Below, piece by piece: positions 1 to 6,965 of a stretch of DNA of 13,079 nucleotides. Below the pieces are notes generated by a model. It made no database searches, was not told where the DNA came from, and saw only the letters and a list, made by a program, of their open reading frames with translations. The stretch lies in contig JANNBM010000042.1 of NCBI GenBank assembly GCA_031385445.1, positions 1 to 13,079 of the forward strand, in the 5' to 3' direction. This stretch comes from CAIYZT01 sp031385445 (GTDB lineage: Bacteria > Pseudomonadota > Alphaproteobacteria > Rhodobacterales > Rhodobacteraceae). Position numbers and translations under genes: made by a program. Within the stretch, counting starts at the first letter, position 1, and the number at the start of each line of letters is the position of its first letter.

Positions 1-394
1 CTTCTCGATCTGTGGCCATTGGTGATGGGAAGCATCGTGCCGCGTCAGATCAGCCAGGGCTTGATGCGTCGGTTTCTGGCTTTTGAGCTGCAGGCGAAGG
101 CGGGTGGCGGATTGAGCAAATCGAACATGGGCGAGATCGCCCACTTGGGCGAAGGCAGGTCGCCGGCAAAGGCAGAGCGTCTGGCATTGGGCAGCCGGTT
201 TCTGCGGGAATGGAATGGGACGACCCATATCGTCGAGCGGGTCGAAGCCGGATACCTTTGGAACGGGGGGCGTCCATACCTCGTTGTCTGCCATCGCCAA
301 GGCCATCACCGGCGCCCATTGGTCCGGGCCGCGCTTTTTCGGTGTAAAACCCGCGGCGGGTGCCGATCGGCGCCAGAAACCGGCTGCCAAGTGA
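1..394 (+). pseudogene. DUF2924 family protein, 5'-partial, with apparent +1 frameshift
   Basis: The gene runs in from before the window, and its function is unknown. Family members are commonly found just upstream of large serine recombinases in alphaproteobacterial mobile regions, as here. Frame 1 (from base 1) reads a DUF2924-like body, including RFLREWNGTTHIVERVEAG followed by YLWNGG. The reading then jumps to frame 2 after a run of six G at 265-270. Frame 2 from 272 reads TSLSAIAKAITG, HWSGPRFFGV and a short basic tail ending AAK, with TGA at 392-394. Removing one G gives W-NGGVHT-SLS, the spacing I expect from the family. So either the gene is frameshifted or the base is a sequence error. 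With the extra G, frame 1 stays open straight into the recombinase. The stop overlaps the recombinase GTG start, which implies translational coupling. Family assignment is from remembered consensus, not a search. Confidence 0.7.
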
Positions 395-2130
395 ACGCCC
401 CAAGCCGGACCCAGACCCGACCGCAGCCCCTGCGCTGCGCAATCTACACCCGAAAATCCTCCGAAGAGGGGTTGGAGCAAGGATTCAATTCGCTTGATGC
501 CCAATATGAGGCCTGCGCCGCCTCTGTGGCCAGCCAGCGCCATGAGGGGTGGAAGCTTTTGCCCGACCGCTTTGATGACGGCGGCCTTTCCGGCGGCACG
601 ATGGAGCGTCCCGCCCTGAAACGCCTTCTTCACGAGGTCGAGGCCGGGCGCATCGGCATGATCGTGGTTTACAAGATCGATCGCTTGACCCGCTCTCTGG
701 CCGACTTCGCCCGGTTGGTTGAGCAATTGGACCGCAAGGCGTGTTCTTTTGTCTCGGTCACGCAGGCGTTCAACACCTCCTCCTCGATGGGACGGCTGAC
801 CTTGAACGTCCTTTTGTCCTTCGCGCAATTCGAGCGTGAGGTGACGGCCGAACGCATCCGCGACAAGGTGGCGGCGTCCAAGCGCAAGGGCCTGTGGATG
901 GGCGGCAGCCTGCCGTTGGGCTACGCCGCGCCAAAGGAACCGTTGAAGGCCCGGGCGCTGCAAGTCGACCCTCAGGAAGCCACGACGGTTCAGGCGCTCT
1001 TTGGCCTTTATCTGAAGGAAGGCACGCTGAAAGCGACAGGCCAGGCCGCGGTGAAGGCGGGCCTCAGCCCGCGCAAAGCGGATCATTCTGCGGCCCGGCT
1101 GTCCTGTGGCCTCCCACCCGCGCCGTTCTCGAATGGACAACTACAGTATCTGCTGACCAATCCCGTGTACCGCGGGATGATCCGGCACAAGGCGCTGGTG
1201 CATCCGGGGCAGCACGCGCCCATCATCGATGCCGATATCTGGGATGCGGTTCAGGCAAAACTGCAGGCCGGTGCCGCGCGCAAACGTCAAATGCAGACGC
1301 CGTCTCTGGCGACCTCTGCCACACCTCAGTCCCCAGCCCTCCACGTCCGGCCCGGCGCCGAACCCGTCGCCCCTTTGGCCGCCAAGCTCTTCGATGAAAC
1401 CGGCGACCGGCTGACCCCAAGCCACACCAACCGCCACAACCGCCGTTTCCGTTATTACATCTCGCGCCGGCTCATCACCAAGGGGCGCGATCCGTCGGGC
1501 TGGCGGCTGCCCGCGCCGCAGCTTGAGACAACCGTGCTTGGCGCCCTACGCACGCATCTGCTGGCCCGTGCTGCGGCCCATGATCTCCTCCTGTCGCCAG
1601 ACGCTGCAGCGGCGCAGCGGGTTGCGGACGACCTGCGTGACCTTGCCAACCAGCCGGACCCCGCACACCTCTTGCCCCTGATCCAGACTGTCCACCTTGC
1701 GCCCGGTTGCCTGCGCATCGCGATGACGCGCAGCGGTCTTGCCGACAGATTGGGCGTGCTTATGGACCTGTTAAACCCCACTGAAACGACCTTTGATTGC
1801 CCCTTCACCCTGCGCCGGCGCGGTGTTGAAACCAGGCTGATCAGCGGCCAGACGCAGCCCCGGCCCGACCCGACGCTGCAACAAAACCTTGCCCGCGCCC
1901 ATGCCTGGGTCTTGGCCCTGCGCGGGGGGCAAAGCCTTGCGCAGATCGCGGCCAGCGAAGGCCGGTCCGAAAGCGCGATCCGAAGCCGCCTGACTCTTGC
2001 CTTCCTCGCCCCGCAGATCCAGCGGTCGATTCTGGGCGGCACTCTCAGCCCCCATTGGAGCACAGACGCGATTCTGCGGCTGAACCTCTCCACGGACTGG
2101 GGCACGCAAATCTGCGCGCTCGGGCTGTGA
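391..2130 (+). CDS. Large serine recombinase (resolvase/invertase family)
   Basis: A 579-residue site-specific DNA recombinase that cuts and rejoins DNA through a serine-phosphate intermediate. The N-terminal resolvase domain spans about residues 14-165, with AIYTRKSSEEG holding the likely nucleophile Ser23 and Arg21. It also holds GGLSGGTMERPALKRLL (65-80), YKIDRLTRS (94-102) and the helix-E-like SFAQFEREVTAERIRDK. A Recombinase domain follows at about 175-295, with the typical LLTNPVYRGM. The segment at about 331-362 (KLFDETGDRLTPSHTN, then RRFRYYISRRL) sits where a zinc ribbon lies in many relatives but has no cysteines. The C-terminus holds a helix-turn-helix-like stretch (GGQSLAQIAASEGRSESAIRS, split around 512-532). 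I chose the GTG at 391 because it overlaps the upstream TGA and sits just before the catalytic domain. The frame is open further upstream only because of the DUF2924 frameshift. It is probably the integrase or excisionase of a mobile element lying to the left; target site not visible. Confidence 0.9.
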   Translation: MNAPSRTQTRPQPLRCAIYTRKSSEEGLEQGFNSLDAQYEACAASVASQRHEGWKLLPDRFDDGGLSGGTMERPALKRLLHEVEAGRIGMIVVYKIDRLTRSLADFARLVEQLDRKACSFVSVTQAFNTSSSMGRLTLNVLLSFAQFEREVTAERIRDKVAASKRKGLWMGGSLPLGYAAPKEPLKARALQVDPQEATTVQALFGLYLKEGTLKATGQAAVKAGLSPRKADHSAARLSCGLPPAPFSNGQLQYLLTNPVYRGMIRHKALVHPGQHAPIIDADIWDAVQAKLQAGAARKRQMQTPSLATSATPQSPALHVRPGAEPVAPLAAKLFDETGDRLTPSHTNRHNRRFRYYISRRLITKGRDPSGWRLPAPQLETTVLGALRTHLLARAAAHDLLLSPDAAAAQRVADDLRDLANQPDPAHLLPLIQTVHLAPGCLRIAMTRSGLADRLGVLMDLLNPTETTFDCPFTLRRRGVETRLISGQTQPRPDPTLQQNLARAHAWVLALRGGQSLAQIAASEGRSESAIRSRLTLAFLAPQIQRSILGGTLSPHWSTDAILRLNLSTDWGTQICALGL

Positions 2131-2218
2131 GCCCGCTCCAGAGTCTTAAGGAAAACCAAACCGCAGGACGCTTGCCCGGCCGAGAGACGGTGAGGGAAAA
2201 CGCCGCAGTCCGCAACGC

Positions 2219-2264
2219 ATTTCCGCGTCTCTGACAGGCAACCACCCCCACAACCCGCGGAAAT
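2219..2264. repeat. 9-bp perfect inverted repeat between recombinase and tRNA-Ser
   Basis: ATTTCCGCG (2219-2227) and CGCGGAAAT (2256-2264) are exact inverted copies separated by 28 bases. They lie in the 185-bp gap between the converging recombinase and tRNA genes, where I see no gene. This could be a loose bidirectional terminator, a protein-binding site or part of a recombination site. No T-tract follows closely on either strand, so a simple intrinsic terminator is not convincing. Confidence 0.45.
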
Positions 2265-2315
2265 CACGCAGCAAAGTCGGCTGAGCGAGTGAGATATCCA
2301 ACCTCAGATTGTGGG

Positions 2316-2403
2316 TGGCGGACAGAGAGGGATTCGAACCCTCGAGACGTTGCCGTCTACACACTTTCCAGGCGTGCGCCATCGACCACTCGGCCACCTG
2401 TCC
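2316..2403 (-). tRNA. tRNA-Ser (anticodon GGA)
   Basis: The minus strand reads GGACAGG (acceptor 5' arm), then TGGCCGAGTGG (D arm), an anticodon stem CACGC/GTGTG around the loop CTGGAAA, a class II long variable arm, and GGTTCGAATCC (T arm). It closes with TCTGTCC, discriminator G and an encoded CCA. The acceptor stem is seven pairs including one G-U. The anticodon GGA lies at plus-strand 2367-2369 and decodes UCC and UCU serine codons. Length (88 nt with CCA) and the long variable arm fit tRNA-Ser. The 3' end faces the recombinase, so the tRNA marks the border between the mobile-looking left end and the chromosomal genes. Confidence 0.96.
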
Positions 2404-2412
2404 GTGGCGCGG

Positions 2413-2442
2413 TGTGTAGCGGATCGGCGCGGGGCAAGGCAA
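2413..2442 (-). promoter_or_regulatory. Candidate sigma-70 promoter for tRNA-Ser
   Basis: On the minus strand a -35-like TTGCCT (2442-2437) and a -10-like TACACA (2418-2413) are 18 bases apart. They end about 10 bases before the mature tRNA 5' end, a spacing that suits a tRNA promoter. The match is moderate, and transcription through from alaX (stop at 2471) is also possible. Confidence 0.35.
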
Positions 2443-2470
2443 GGGGCAACGCAAAGAAAAATCGCGGGAC

Positions 2471-3190
2471 TCAATTCAGATGGATGGTGATCCTGCGGTT
2501 CTGTTTGCCCTTGTTTTCCATCTTGCCAACCGCGATCCGGCCAATTTCGGAGGTGCGGGCCACATGGGTTCCGCCGCAGGGTTGCAGGTCGATCTGATCG
2601 GCCGCCGTCCCGATCCGCACCAGCCGCACGCGGCCCTGTCCCATCGGCGGGCGCACCGACATGGTTTTGACAAGCCCCGGATTGGCCAGCAGCTCGTCAT
2701 CTGTAATCCATTGATCGGTGACCGGCAGGTCCAGATCGATCAGCCGGTTCAAAGCGGCCTCGACCGCCGCCAGATCCGTCAAGGGATCGGGCATGTCGAA
2801 ATCCAGACGGCCGCGCTCGGCGCCAATCTGCCCGCCGGTGACCGGCAGCGGCACCACCACCGACAAAAGATGCAGCGCGGTGTGCATGCGCATCAGACGG
2901 TGGCGGCGGTCCCAATCAAGCCGCTGGGCCACCGGCGTGCCGATCGGGGGCAAAGATGCCGGCTCGGCAGGCACCAGCGCCACCTGCCCGCCTTCGACCT
3001 TGACCGCCGTGGCAATCGAAATGCGCCCCCCTTGCCAGTCAAGCCAGCCATTGTCGCCCGGCTGCCCACCGCCGCTTGGGTAAAACACGGTCTGGTCCAG
3101 CACGATCCCGCCCTCCGCCGTATGGGCGATCACGCTCGATTTGCATTCGGTCAGATAGGCATCGGCGCGAAACAGCAGTTCAGTCGGCAT
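2471..3190 (-). CDS. alaX: Alanyl-tRNA editing protein, AlaX type
   Basis: A 239-residue free-standing editing protein related to the editing half of AlaRS. The family hydrolyses Ser-tRNA(Ala) in trans in the cytoplasm to prevent serine misincorporation. The zinc/active-site motifs are both present: HTALH (H103, H107) and CGGTH (C205, H209). The glycine-rich FYPSGGGQPGD (36-46) is the conserved early motif of AlaX-M and AlaRS. Length suits AlaX-M. The ATG at 3190 is preceded by AAAGGA about ten bases upstream. A longer frame to 3328 is only the overlap with the channel gene and reads as a proline/arginine-rich shadow. The start overlaps the 3' end of the mechanosensitive channel gene by 11 bp, so it is the last gene of the cysK-mscS-alaX operon. 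No strong terminator is seen before the tRNA. Confidence 0.92.
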   Translation of the reverse strand: MPTELLFRADAYLTECKSSVIAHTAEGGIVLDQTVFYPSGGGQPGDNGWLDWQGGRISIATAVKVEGGQVALVPAEPASLPPIGTPVAQRLDWDRRHRLMRMHTALHLLSVVVPLPVTGGQIGAERGRLDFDMPDPLTDLAAVEAALNRLIDLDLPVTDQWITDDELLANPGLVKTMSVRPPMGQGRVRLVRIGTAADQIDLQPCGGTHVARTSEIGRIAVGKMENKGKQNRRITIHLN

Positions 3191-5753
3191 TCGGGATTGG
3201 TCCTTTAAGGTTCTTTTTGGGTGCCGCGCGGCGTTTGGCGGCGGGAAGCAAGGCGGGCGCGGCTTCCTCTGCCAGCCACTGTGCCACCTCGGCCTCGCGC
3301 GTGGCCAGATCCTGCGCGTCCTGTTCATCCTCGTCCAGTTTGGCCAGATGGTCCCGGTGCGCTGCGTTAAAGGCGATGCCCTCTTCTTTGAACCGGCGTG
3401 CGATTTCGTGATTTAAGTCACTGCGGGCCTGCACGAAATTGTGGATGTCCTTCAGGATCACCCGCAATTCAAAGCTCATCATATCCGCACTCAGCCCCAT
3501 CAGCACCACCTGCGGCGCGGGGCTGCGCAGCGCCAGCGGCTGCGCCAGCGCGATCTCGGTCAAGACGCGCGCAACGTGCTTGCTGTCCGATGTCAGAGCC
3601 GCCGTTACCGGCACCACGATCCGCCCGGTCTGGCTGAACCTTGTCCAGTTCGTCACCCGGCCAGTGATCAGATCCTGGTTCGGCACGATCACGTCAGAGC
3701 GGTCAAAGGTCTGGATCCGGGTGGACCGAACCGAGATCGACTTCACGATGCCCTGCACCGTGCCAACTTCGATCCAGTCGCCCTCCGACACCGGGCGTTC
3801 GATCAACAAGATGATGCCCGAGACAAAGTTCGACACGATGGCCTGAAGGCCAAAACCGATGCCGACCGACAGGGCCCCCGCGACGATGGCAAGGCCCGAC
3901 AGATCGATTCCGGCAGAATTGATCGCAACAAGCCCCGACAAGAATATCCCGACATAGCCGGTGCCAACCGCAATCGCGTTGCGCCCGCCCTGATCCATGC
4001 CAATGCGCGGCAGGATCTGACTTTTCAGCACGCCCTGCACCATCCGCGTCGCGGAATAGCCGATGGCGAAAATCACCATGAACAGCAGGAAATCCATGGG
4101 CGAGATCCGCGTTTCGCCGAGGGTAAAGCCGCCCTGAAACCGCGCCCAAAGCTCGGTCAGATCGGCAACTCCCGCCCCCCAGATCAGCGCGAAAACCGGA
4201 ACCGCGCTGAGCGCCAGCGCAAAGCCCAAAAGCATCGGCACCAGCGCGGTGCCCTCATCGTCCTGTTGGCGGGTGACGAGCGCCCACAGATCAAACAGCA
4301 ACTGCTGGATCAGCACCAATATCCCCAGCAGCCCCAGCGAAATAGCTGCCGGCAAAATCATCGCCGCCGCCGCCGAATTATACCCGATCGCGGCCAGAAT
4401 AGGCCCCGCAACCCCAAGGCCCGTCATGACCTTGCCCGTCAGCCGCATCACGCTGCGCAGCGCCGCGCCGTCGTCATCCTCGGCGGCCGCCGCCAGCGTA
4501 TGCGCAATCAGCCGCCCGATCCGCAGCAAAACCAGCCCGCCAAACAGCAGGATCGGAAACAGCGTGACCGAAGCGAAAGCATCGTCCAGATCCATGCGCG
4601 AAACGATCACCGTGCGCGCCCGCCCAAGCCCCATCAAAAGCCCGCAGGCAAAGATCAAAAAGCGCCCCTCCGCCCGGCGCTCTGCCGACAGGTTGGCCAG
4701 ATCGCGCAGCACCGAATGGCTGGAAAACAGCTGCCCGCCCAGCCAGATCGAGGTGAAGATCGACAGTCCGGCCGTCGAAATCACCCCCGTCAGCGCATAG
4801 CCCAAAGGCCCGACCAGCCCGGTATTGCGCAGCGCCACCGTCAGCGCGACACAGGCAATCGTCGGAATGATGACCTGCCCCAGCGAGGCCAGAAACATCG
4901 ACACCCGCGCCGCCCGTGCATCCGATGGAAGGGGCAATTTGCGCAGCAAAAGATCAAGCCACCGCCGCCCGCGCCACAAAACCGCGGCCGAAAACACGAA
5001 AAGCAGCAGCAAAAGCGGCAGATTGTTGATGAACACCTCTTGCGATTTGACGTCCGCAATCTTGCCGCTTGTCTCGGTCCAAAGCGTCAGCGCCACCGCA
5101 GACACGCCCGACAAAGCCGCAGGCCAGTTCGCCGGGTTCAGGGGCGATGGCCAAAGCCGCAGCAGTTCCTCGGCCTGCCGGTCGCGCCGCAAACGGTCGA
5201 TCTGCAGGATCAGCCCATCCGCCTGTTCATAGGCCTCATCCGCCTTGATCCCCGGCGCTTGCAGGCGCACCAGCTGATCGGTCAACTCGCGCCGCCGGCC
5301 AGCAATCTCGTCCGCTTCGGCAACGCCGTCTTCGGCGACCGGGCCAAGGGCCGCGATCTGGCTGCGGATCACCGCGATCCGGGTGGAGTTGGCGCTTTGC
5401 GCGCCCAAAAGCGCCTCGCGCCAATCGACCAATTGCGCGCGCAAATTGCCCAAAGCGTCGCCTGACGACTGATCATCGGCCAAAAGCGCATCCGCCCGGC
5501 CCGCCATCGCGGTCCACTCGTCATAGTTCAGCCCGCCGCTGCTGCTGCCGCCGGTCTCGAACAGACCCGGACCACTCGGGCCGCGCCCGCCCGTGTTCGG
5601 CACCAGCGCGCCCGTTGCATCCACGCGCGGAACAGATGATGCGCCCGAAGGCTGCTGCGCATTTGCAAAGCCGCACAGCAGGATCAGCGCGAAGGCCAAC
5701 CCGAGGCGGGTCAGAAATCCCCGCCCTTGCCTTTGGCCCGCGCTTGCGTTCAT
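3180..5753 (-). CDS. Large MscS-family mechanosensitive channel with periplasmic N-terminal domain
   Basis: An 857-residue inner-membrane channel that should open under membrane tension to release solutes during osmotic downshock. A signal peptide (hydrophobic about 18-30, then ANA-QQ, likely cleavage near 32) precedes a soluble, coiled-coil-prone periplasmic region (about 85-200) resembling the DUF3772 domain of large MscS proteins. About ten to eleven membrane segments follow from about 241 to 640. The MscS core is clear: GALSVGIGFGLQAIVSNFVS (626-645) is the pore-lining helix. IERPVSEGDWIEVG and later QTFDRSDVIVPNQDLITGRVTNW (split around 681-703) form the beta domain. The C-terminus after about 800 is acidic then lysine-rich. 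The ATG at 5753 overlaps the cysK stop as ATGA and has GAGG just upstream. The first ATG-like start further up lies inside cysK and lacks the signal peptide context. Second gene of the operon. Confidence 0.93.
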   Translation of the reverse strand: MNASAGQRQGRGFLTRLGLAFALILLCGFANAQQPSGASSVPRVDATGALVPNTGGRGPSGPGLFETGGSSSGGLNYDEWTAMAGRADALLADDQSSGDALGNLRAQLVDWREALLGAQSANSTRIAVIRSQIAALGPVAEDGVAEADEIAGRRRELTDQLVRLQAPGIKADEAYEQADGLILQIDRLRRDRQAEELLRLWPSPLNPANWPAALSGVSAVALTLWTETSGKIADVKSQEVFINNLPLLLLLFVFSAAVLWRGRRWLDLLLRKLPLPSDARAARVSMFLASLGQVIIPTIACVALTVALRNTGLVGPLGYALTGVISTAGLSIFTSIWLGGQLFSSHSVLRDLANLSAERRAEGRFLIFACGLLMGLGRARTVIVSRMDLDDAFASVTLFPILLFGGLVLLRIGRLIAHTLAAAAEDDDGAALRSVMRLTGKVMTGLGVAGPILAAIGYNSAAAAMILPAAISLGLLGILVLIQQLLFDLWALVTRQQDDEGTALVPMLLGFALALSAVPVFALIWGAGVADLTELWARFQGGFTLGETRISPMDFLLFMVIFAIGYSATRMVQGVLKSQILPRIGMDQGGRNAIAVGTGYVGIFLSGLVAINSAGIDLSGLAIVAGALSVGIGFGLQAIVSNFVSGIILLIERPVSEGDWIEVGTVQGIVKSISVRSTRIQTFDRSDVIVPNQDLITGRVTNWTRFSQTGRIVVPVTAALTSDSKHVARVLTEIALAQPLALRSPAPQVVLMGLSADMMSFELRVILKDIHNFVQARSDLNHEIARRFKEEGIAFNAAHRDHLAKLDEDEQDAQDLATREAEVAQWLAEEAAPALLPAAKRRAAPKKNLKGPIPNAD

Positions 5754-6784
5754 GCGTCCTCGTACACGGTCGGGATGCCGCGCGGCGCACGGTCCAGCCA
5801 TACCGGAACCGGCAGGCCCTTTTCCTTCAGAAAGGCCGGGTTATACAACTTTGACTGATAGCGGTTGCCATAATCGCACAGGATGGTGACGATGGTTTTG
5901 CCCGGCCCCATATCATGCGCCATACGGATCGCGCCCGCGATGTTGATCCCCGACGATCCGCCAAGGCAAATCCCCTCATCCTCCAGCATTTCAAACACCA
6001 AGGGCAGCGCTTCGGCATCGGAAATGCGATAGCTGAAATCCGGGGTGAACCCTTCAAGGTTTGCGGTGATCCGCCCCTGACCGATGCCTTCGGTGATTGA
6101 ACTTCCGGGGCTTTCCAGCTTTCCCGTTGTATAAAACGCATGCAGCGCCGCGCCTTCCGGGTCGGCCAGACCAATCTTCACCCCATGCGGTTGCAGCGCC
6201 AAGCCGACGCCCGCAAGCGTGCCGCCAGAGCCAACCGCGCAGATGAAGCCGTCGACTTTGCCGCCCGTCTGCTCCCAAATCTCCGGGCCGGTGGTTTCCA
6301 CATGCGCCAGCCGGTTTGCCACGTTGTCAAACTGATTGGCCCAGATCGCGCCATTGGGTTCGGTGCGCGCCAAAGCCTCGGCCAGACGCCCGGAATAGCG
6401 GACATAATTGTTCGGGTTCTTGTAGGGCGCCGCTGGCACTTGCACCAATTCGGCACCCGCCAGCCGCAGCATGTCTTTCTTTTCTTGCGATTGCGTCTCG
6501 GGGATGACGATCACCGTGCGAAACCCCATGCTCGCGCCGACAAGCGCAAGGCCAATGCCGGTATTGCCTGCCGTGCCTTCGACGATGGTGCCGCCCGGGC
6601 GCAGCTGCCCCTTGGCGATGGCGTCGCGGATCATGTACAGCGCCGCACGGTCCTTGACCGACTGGCCGGGGTTCAGAAACTCACATTTGCCAAGGATCGT
6701 GCAGCCGGTCAGTTCCGACGCCCGTTTCAGCTTCAAAAGCGGGGTGTTGCCGATCGTATCGGCCAGGTCCGTGTGAATGCGCAT
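5750..6784 (-). CDS. cysK: Cysteine synthase A (O-acetylserine sulfhydrylase)
   Basis: A 344-residue PLP enzyme that makes cysteine from O-acetylserine and sulfide in the cytoplasm. The N-terminus has TIGNTPLLKL. NPGQSVKDRA carries the PLP lysine (K44). The substrate loop reads TAGNTG (71-76), where E. coli CysK has TSGNTG. The phosphate-binding loop is GSGGTLAG (185-192) and GGSSGIN is at 275-281. It is about 20 residues longer than E. coli CysK because of the C-terminal tail. I chose ATG 6784 because GTGAGG lies seven to twelve bases before it; a GTG four codons upstream at 6796 is in frame but has weaker spacing. The stop overlaps the channel gene start by 4 bp, so this is the first gene of cysK-mscS-alaX. 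A cystathionine beta-synthase-like activity cannot be excluded by sequence alone, but CysK is much more likely. Confidence 0.93.
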   Translation of the reverse strand: MRIHTDLADTIGNTPLLKLKRASELTGCTILGKCEFLNPGQSVKDRAALYMIRDAIAKGQLRPGGTIVEGTAGNTGIGLALVGASMGFRTVIVIPETQSQEKKDMLRLAGAELVQVPAAPYKNPNNYVRYSGRLAEALARTEPNGAIWANQFDNVANRLAHVETTGPEIWEQTGGKVDGFICAVGSGGTLAGVGLALQPHGVKIGLADPEGAALHAFYTTGKLESPGSSITEGIGQGRITANLEGFTPDFSYRISDAEALPLVFEMLEDEGICLGGSSGINIAGAIRMAHDMGPGKTIVTILCDYGNRYQSKLYNPAFLKEKGLPVPVWLDRAPRGIPTVYEDA

Positions 6785-6794
6785 GTGTGTCCTC

Positions 6795-6810
6795 ACCTTT
6801 TGTCAAAGGT
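6795..6810. repeat. Inverted repeat ACCTTT-N4-AAAGGT just before cysK
   Basis: A perfect 6-bp inverted repeat with a 4-base centre lies 10 bases upstream of the cysK ATG. Its right arm overlaps the proposed -10 box (6808-6813), and on the minus strand the AAAGGT arm runs into the ribosome-binding stretch AGGTGAGG. It could be an operator or a small leader hairpin. Confidence 0.4.
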
Positions 6811-6836
6811 GTATGGGGTTGGCAGGCTAAACTCAA
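6808..6836 (-). promoter_or_regulatory. cysK: Candidate promoter of the cysK-mscS-alaX operon
   Basis: On the minus strand TTGAGT (6836-6831) and TACACC (6813-6808) are 17 bases apart, giving a start site about 20 bases before the cysK ATG. The -35 box is a good match and the -10 box moderate. No other promoter-like pair stands out in the 180-bp gap. Confidence 0.4.
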
Positions 6837-6864
6837 GAACCAGTGGCTTGGCGGGTTCAGGTTT

Positions 6865-6888
6865 TGATCCGGGCGCCGCGGCGGATCA
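6865..6888. repeat. 24-bp palindrome TGATCCG-N10-CGGATCA
   Basis: Two perfect 7-bp arms (6865-6871 and 6882-6888) flank a GC-rich 10-base centre, upstream of the cysK promoter and downstream of the aminotransferase terminator. No T-tract follows, so it is more likely a regulator site or chance GC-rich symmetry than a terminator. Confidence 0.35.
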
Positions 6889-6903
6889 TGGAGGAGGGGG
6901 GAG

Positions 6904-6938
6904 CAAAAGCAAACGGCCGCGGGATTGCACCGCGGCCG
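6904..6938 (-). terminator. Rho-independent terminator of the aminotransferase gene
   Basis: CGGCCGCGG (6914-6922) and CCGCGGCCG (6930-6938) form a perfect 9-bp stem with the 7-base loop GATTGCA. On the minus strand the stem is followed by TTTGCTTTT. It sits 28 bases after the aminotransferase stop, separating that gene from the cysK operon. Confidence 0.85.
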
Positions 6939-6965
6939 CATGTGGATTTGCAGTCGGCGCGCGCG

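Noticed and set aside
2242..2318. Inverted similarity CCACCCCCACAA against TTGTGGGTGG near the tRNA 3' end
   Set aside because: The arms differ by two bases in length, the spacer is long and one arm is the tRNA CCA end, so it is probably chance.
2146..2454. Open frame of about 102 codons on the minus strand covering the tRNA-Ser gene
   Set aside because: It reads through the tRNA itself and has no family match. The part beyond the tRNA might be debris, but nothing recognisable remains.
3191..3328. Upstream extension of the AlaX gene by 46 codons
   Set aside because: The added residues are Arg/Pro-rich and lie inside the channel gene. The ATG at 3190 has a ribosome site and matches the family's start.
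3441..5465. Long open frame (about 674 codons) on the plus strand opposite the MscS gene
   Set aside because: Composition is Arg/Gln/His/Pro-rich with no recognisable domain, and it is exactly antisense to a clear channel gene. This is usual in GC-rich DNA.
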